Origin: DASYKS01 sp031404815 | GTDB lineage: Bacteria > Acidobacteriota > Thermoanaerobaculia > Multivoradales > UBA5704 | DNA length: 64,000 nucleotides | Reading direction: 5' to 3' | Assembly: GCA_031404815.1 (NCBI GenBank) | Contig: JANNIH010000158.1 | Location: forward strand, 1 to 64,000 | Shown: piece by piece, positions 61,729 through 64,000 of the stretch | How the letters are laid out: each line of letters begins with the position of its first letter | Position numbering within the stretch: position 1 is the stretch's first letter | Made by a program: the position numbers and the translations under genes | The notes under the pieces: model-generated | What the model was told of the DNA's origin: nothing | What the model saw: only the letters and a program-made list of their open reading frames with translations | Database searches by the model: none

Positions 61729-64000
61729 ATGAAACCGCGCGAGAGCACCCTTGCGATTGTCGGGCGCGCCTGCCGCTACCCGGATGCGGCGAGCCCGGCC
61801 GAGCTGTGGGAAAACGTGCTCGCGCGGCGTCGCTCGTTCCGGCGCATCCCTCCCGAGCGGTTGCGGCTGGAGGACTACCTCGACGTCGGCGGCCCCGAGA
61901 GCCTGTACGCCGTGGAGGCCGCGGTGCTCGACGGTTGGGAGTTCGATCGCGTCCGTTTCCAGGTCGCGGGACCGACCTATCGCAGCGCCGATCTGGCGCA
62001 CTGGCTGGCGCTCGAAACCGCGGCCGACGCGCTCGCCGATGCCGGCTTCCCCGAAGCCCAGGGGATCGATCGCGAAACCGCCGGGGTGCTGGTCGGCAAC
62101 ACCCTCACCGGCGAGTTTTCGCGCGCCGGGCTGATGCGCCTGCGCTGGCCGTTCGTGCGCCGAATGGTCGCCGCCCGGCTGGCGGAAGGTACCGAAGGAA
62201 CAGGTGGCGAGTCCGGTTGGGAACCCGAGCGGATCCTCACCTTCCTCGACCGGCTCGAAGAGCGCTACAAAGCACCCTTCCCGCCCACCACCGAGGATTC
62301 CCTCGCGGGCGGGCTCGCCAACACGATCGCCGGCCGGATCTGCAACCATTTCGATCTCCACGGCGGCGGCTTCACGGTCGACGGCGCCTGCGCCTCTTCG
62401 CTCCTGGCGGTCGCCCAGTCGTGCTCGGCGCTGGTCGCGGGCGATCTCGACTTGGCGCTCGCGGGCGGGGTCGATCTATCGATCGATCCGTTCGAGCTGG
62501 TCGGTTTTGCGCGCAACGGCGCGCTCGCGCCCGACGAGATGCGCGTCTTCGACGCCCGCTCGGCCGGCTTCATCCCGGGCGAAGGGTGCGGCTTCGTGGT
62601 GCTCATGCGCCATGCCGATGCGGTCGCCTCCGGGCGGCGGATCCACGCGTTGATTCACGGCTGGGGGATCTCCTCGGACGGCCAGGGGGGGATCAGCCGA
62701 CCGGAGGTCGCCGGCCAACGGCGCGCGCTCGATCGCGCCTACCGGAAGGCGGGGTTCGGCATCGAGAGCGTCGGCTACTTCGAGGGGCATGGCACCGGCA
62801 CGGCGGTCGGCGACGCCACCGAGCTGGCCGCGCTGTCCGAAGCGCTCCGCGCCGCGGGTACCGCCGTCGGCTCCTCTCTCCCCGCGATCGGCTCGATCAA
62901 GGCGCTGATCGGCCACACCAAAGCCGCGGCCGGTGTGGCCGGGCTGATCAAGGCGACGCTCGCGATCGAGCATCGCATCCTGCCGCCGCACGCCGGTTCG
63001 GAACAGCCGCACCCCGAGCTGGCGGGCGAGCGGCCGGCGCTGCGCACGCTCGAAGCGGGCGAGGTCTGGCCCGCCGACCGGCCGCTCTACGCCGGGGTCT
63101 CCGCGATGGGATTCGGCGGCATCAACGTCCACCTGGTGCTTGGGCTCGATCCGGCCCGCTCCGGCGCCCGGCGGAGGTCGCTGCCGCCCCATGCCGCGAT
63201 CCTGCTCGCCTCGGCGCAAGACGCCGAGCTGATCGTGCTCGCGGCAGCCACCCCTGCCGATCTCGCCGCCGAAGCGCGCGCGCTGCTGCCGATCGCCCGC
63301 CGGATCTCGCGCGCCGAGTTGGGCGACCTGGCGGGCGACTTGGCAGGCGACTTGGCGGGCGACTTGGCAGGTAAATTGGCGCGCGCGGCGGGCTCAGCTC
63401 GGGGCACCGTGCGGGCAGCGATCGTCGCCCACCGGCCGGCGGAGCTCGTGGCCCGCCTGGAAACGCTGATCGCCGCATTGGATGCCGGCTCTACCGAACG
63501 GATCGATCCGCGCGGCGGCCTGTTCCTGGCCACGCCGCTTCCGGGCGGCGCGCCGCGGCGCCTCGGGTTCCTGTTCACCGGCCAAGGCGCCGTCGCCCAC
63601 CGCGATGGCGGCGCGCTCGGCCGTCGCTTCCCGGCGCTTGAGGAAATCTATTCGTGGGGCGATTCCGCGCGCCCGTTTGCCGCCGAGCTGGCGGAGATCC
63701 CCTTGGGCACCACGATTCCGACCGCGCTCGCCCAGCCGCTGATCGCCACCCATTCGCTCGCCGGACTCGCCTTGCTCGATACATTGGGCCTGCGGGGTGC
63801 CGTTGCCGTTGGGCACAGTTTGGGCGAGCTCGCCGCCCTCCATTGGGCGGGCGCGCTGTCGGGCGAAGAGCTGCTCGCGCTCGCCGCCGCGCGCGGCCGG
63901 GCGATGACCGGCGGCGGTGGATCGGTGGGTTCGGAAACATCCGAGCCGGGCGGCATGGGCTCGATCGCCGCCGATGCCGAGACGGTCGAAGAGCAGCTGC
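61729..64000 (+). CDS. Enediyne-type iterative polyketide synthase (PKSE), 5' part
   Basis: Open from ATG 61729 to the window edge (757 codons, no stop), so only the N-terminus is visible; PKSEs are usually ~1900 aa. KS domain: IVGRACRYPDAASPAELWEN, EFSRAGLMRLRWPFVRRMV, catalytic C221 in TVDGACASSLLAVAQ, H354 in EGHGTGTAVGDATELAALSE and H396 in GSIKALIGHTKAAAGVAGLI. These sentences, particularly DGACxSSLL and the SRxxxMRLRWPxVRR stretch, are specific to enediyne synthases. The linker (532-551) holds a GDLA tetrapeptide repeat. The AT domain begins with GVAVGHSLGE-type S697 in VGHSLGELAALHWAGALSG. It should assemble a C16 or C18 linear polyene, with ACP, KR, DH and PPTase domains to the right of the window. 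Confidence 0.93.
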   Translation, partial: MKPRESTLAIVGRACRYPDAASPAELWENVLARRRSFRRIPPERLRLEDYLDVGGPESLYAVEAAVLDGWEFDRVRFQVAGPTYRSADLAHWLALETAADALADAGFPEAQGIDRETAGVLVGNTLTGEFSRAGLMRLRWPFVRRMVAARLAEGTEGTGGESGWEPERILTFLDRLEERYKAPFPPTTEDSLAGGLANTIAGRICNHFDLHGGGFTVDGACASSLLAVAQSCSALVAGDLDLALAGGVDLSIDPFELVGFARNGALAPDEMRVFDARSAGFIPGEGCGFVVLMRHADAVASGRRIHALIHGWGISSDGQGGISRPEVAGQRRALDRAYRKAGFGIESVGYFEGHGTGTAVGDATELAALSEALRAAGTAVGSSLPAIGSIKALIGHTKAAAGVAGLIKATLAIEHRILPPHAGSEQPHPELAGERPALRTLEAGEVWPADRPLYAGVSAMGFGGINVHLVLGLDPARSGARRRSLPPHAAILLASAQDAELIVLAAATPADLAAEARALLPIARRISRAELGDLAGDLAGDLAGDLAGKLARAAGSARGTVRAAIVAHRPAELVARLETLIAALDAGSTERIDPRGGLFLATPLPGGAPRRLGFLFTGQGAVAHRDGGALGRRFPALEEIYSWGDSARPFAAELAEIPLGTTIPTALAQPLIATHSLAGLALLDTLGLRGAVAVGHSLGELAALHWAGALSGEELLALAAARGRAMTGGGGSVGSETSEPGGMGSIAADAETVEEQL
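63322..63381 (+). repeat. 12-bp tandem repeat inside the PKSE KS-AT linker
   Basis: Five consecutive 12-bp units (GGCGACTTGGCG and close variants, the last GGTAAATTGGCG) encode (GDLA)4-GKLA at residues 532-551 of the synthase. The array is in frame and a multiple of four codons, so copy-number changes would keep the reading frame. Confidence 0.9.

Noticed and set aside
61806..63374. Long Arg/Gly-rich open frame within the polyketide synthase region
   Set aside because: It is the +2-shifted shadow of the PKSE frame; only the frame beginning at 61729 gives KS and AT motifs.

Overview
The window is high-GC bacterial chromosome (about 70% G+C in hand-counted flank lines). It encodes several exported lipoproteins and cytochromes, an M13 peptidase, amidohydrolases and PhoX/DUF839 proteins, which suggests a Gram-negative environmental bacterium. 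The mix of BNR/VPS10-like, CHAT, NACHT-FGE and CRTAC1 proteins fits Acidobacteriota (Thermoanaerobaculia-like) best, with Myxococcota or Gemmatimonadota as alternatives. That placement is inference: no rRNA or other phylogenetic marker is present. I saw no tRNA, rRNA, CRISPR array, integrase or transposase.

Layout: 0.2-15.2 kb is mostly ordinary chromosome. It holds a lipoprotein, a decayed 5-formyltetrahydrofolate cyclo-ligase fragment, a large BNR-repeat exoprotein, a SpoIIM-RDD pair, an ECF sigma/anti-sigma pair, a cold-shock gene, and a translationally coupled run of two amidohydrolases, a receiver protein and a CHAT-TPR lipoprotein. 15.4-29.4 kb is a defence-type island: a decayed ATPase/DUF4276 pair, a PIN-RHH toxin-antitoxin pair framed by 28-bp direct repeats, a membrane-anchored NACHT-FGE protein, a 21-bp tandem repeat array, a Septu-like PtuA/PtuB pair, an AAA_14/DUF4143 ATPase and an intact ATPase/DUF4276 pair. 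A fused alpha/beta 2-oxoacid dehydrogenase E1 gene sits inside it. 29.4-43.1 kb carries PilZ, a flavin-dependent halogenase-like enzyme, a second exported CHAT-TPR protein, a cupredoxin/Calx-beta protein, a PhoX-like protein with a two-haem cytochrome, a DUF2785 protein and an M13 peptidase.

The most unusual part is 43.5-56.5 kb, a ten-gene co-directional operon of visibly lower G+C (hand counts 48% and 38% in two lines of its core). It combines a B12-binding-type radical SAM enzyme and an SsuABC-type importer with a KGGVGR-type P-loop ATPase, a CHAT protease, a 711-aa helical orphan, a 945-aa multi-TM protein and a GAF-like protein. The solute-binding gene is separated from its ATPase and permease by the three lowest-GC genes. 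The island is bracketed by a displaced 3' fragment of an EamA transporter gene on the left and an intact, apparently chimeric eamA on the right, which marks how it was acquired. I propose it as a transporter-coupled CHAT conflict or signalling system that I cannot match to a described type.

From 57.7 kb to the window end lies the start of an enediyne-type biosynthetic cassette: E3 (DUF1702), E4 (CRTAC1/UnbV), E5 (RnfD-like) and the iterative polyketide synthase PKSE, with KS and the start of AT visible before the window cuts it. Finding the cassette in a genome of this type is notable, and the rest of the cluster should continue to the right.
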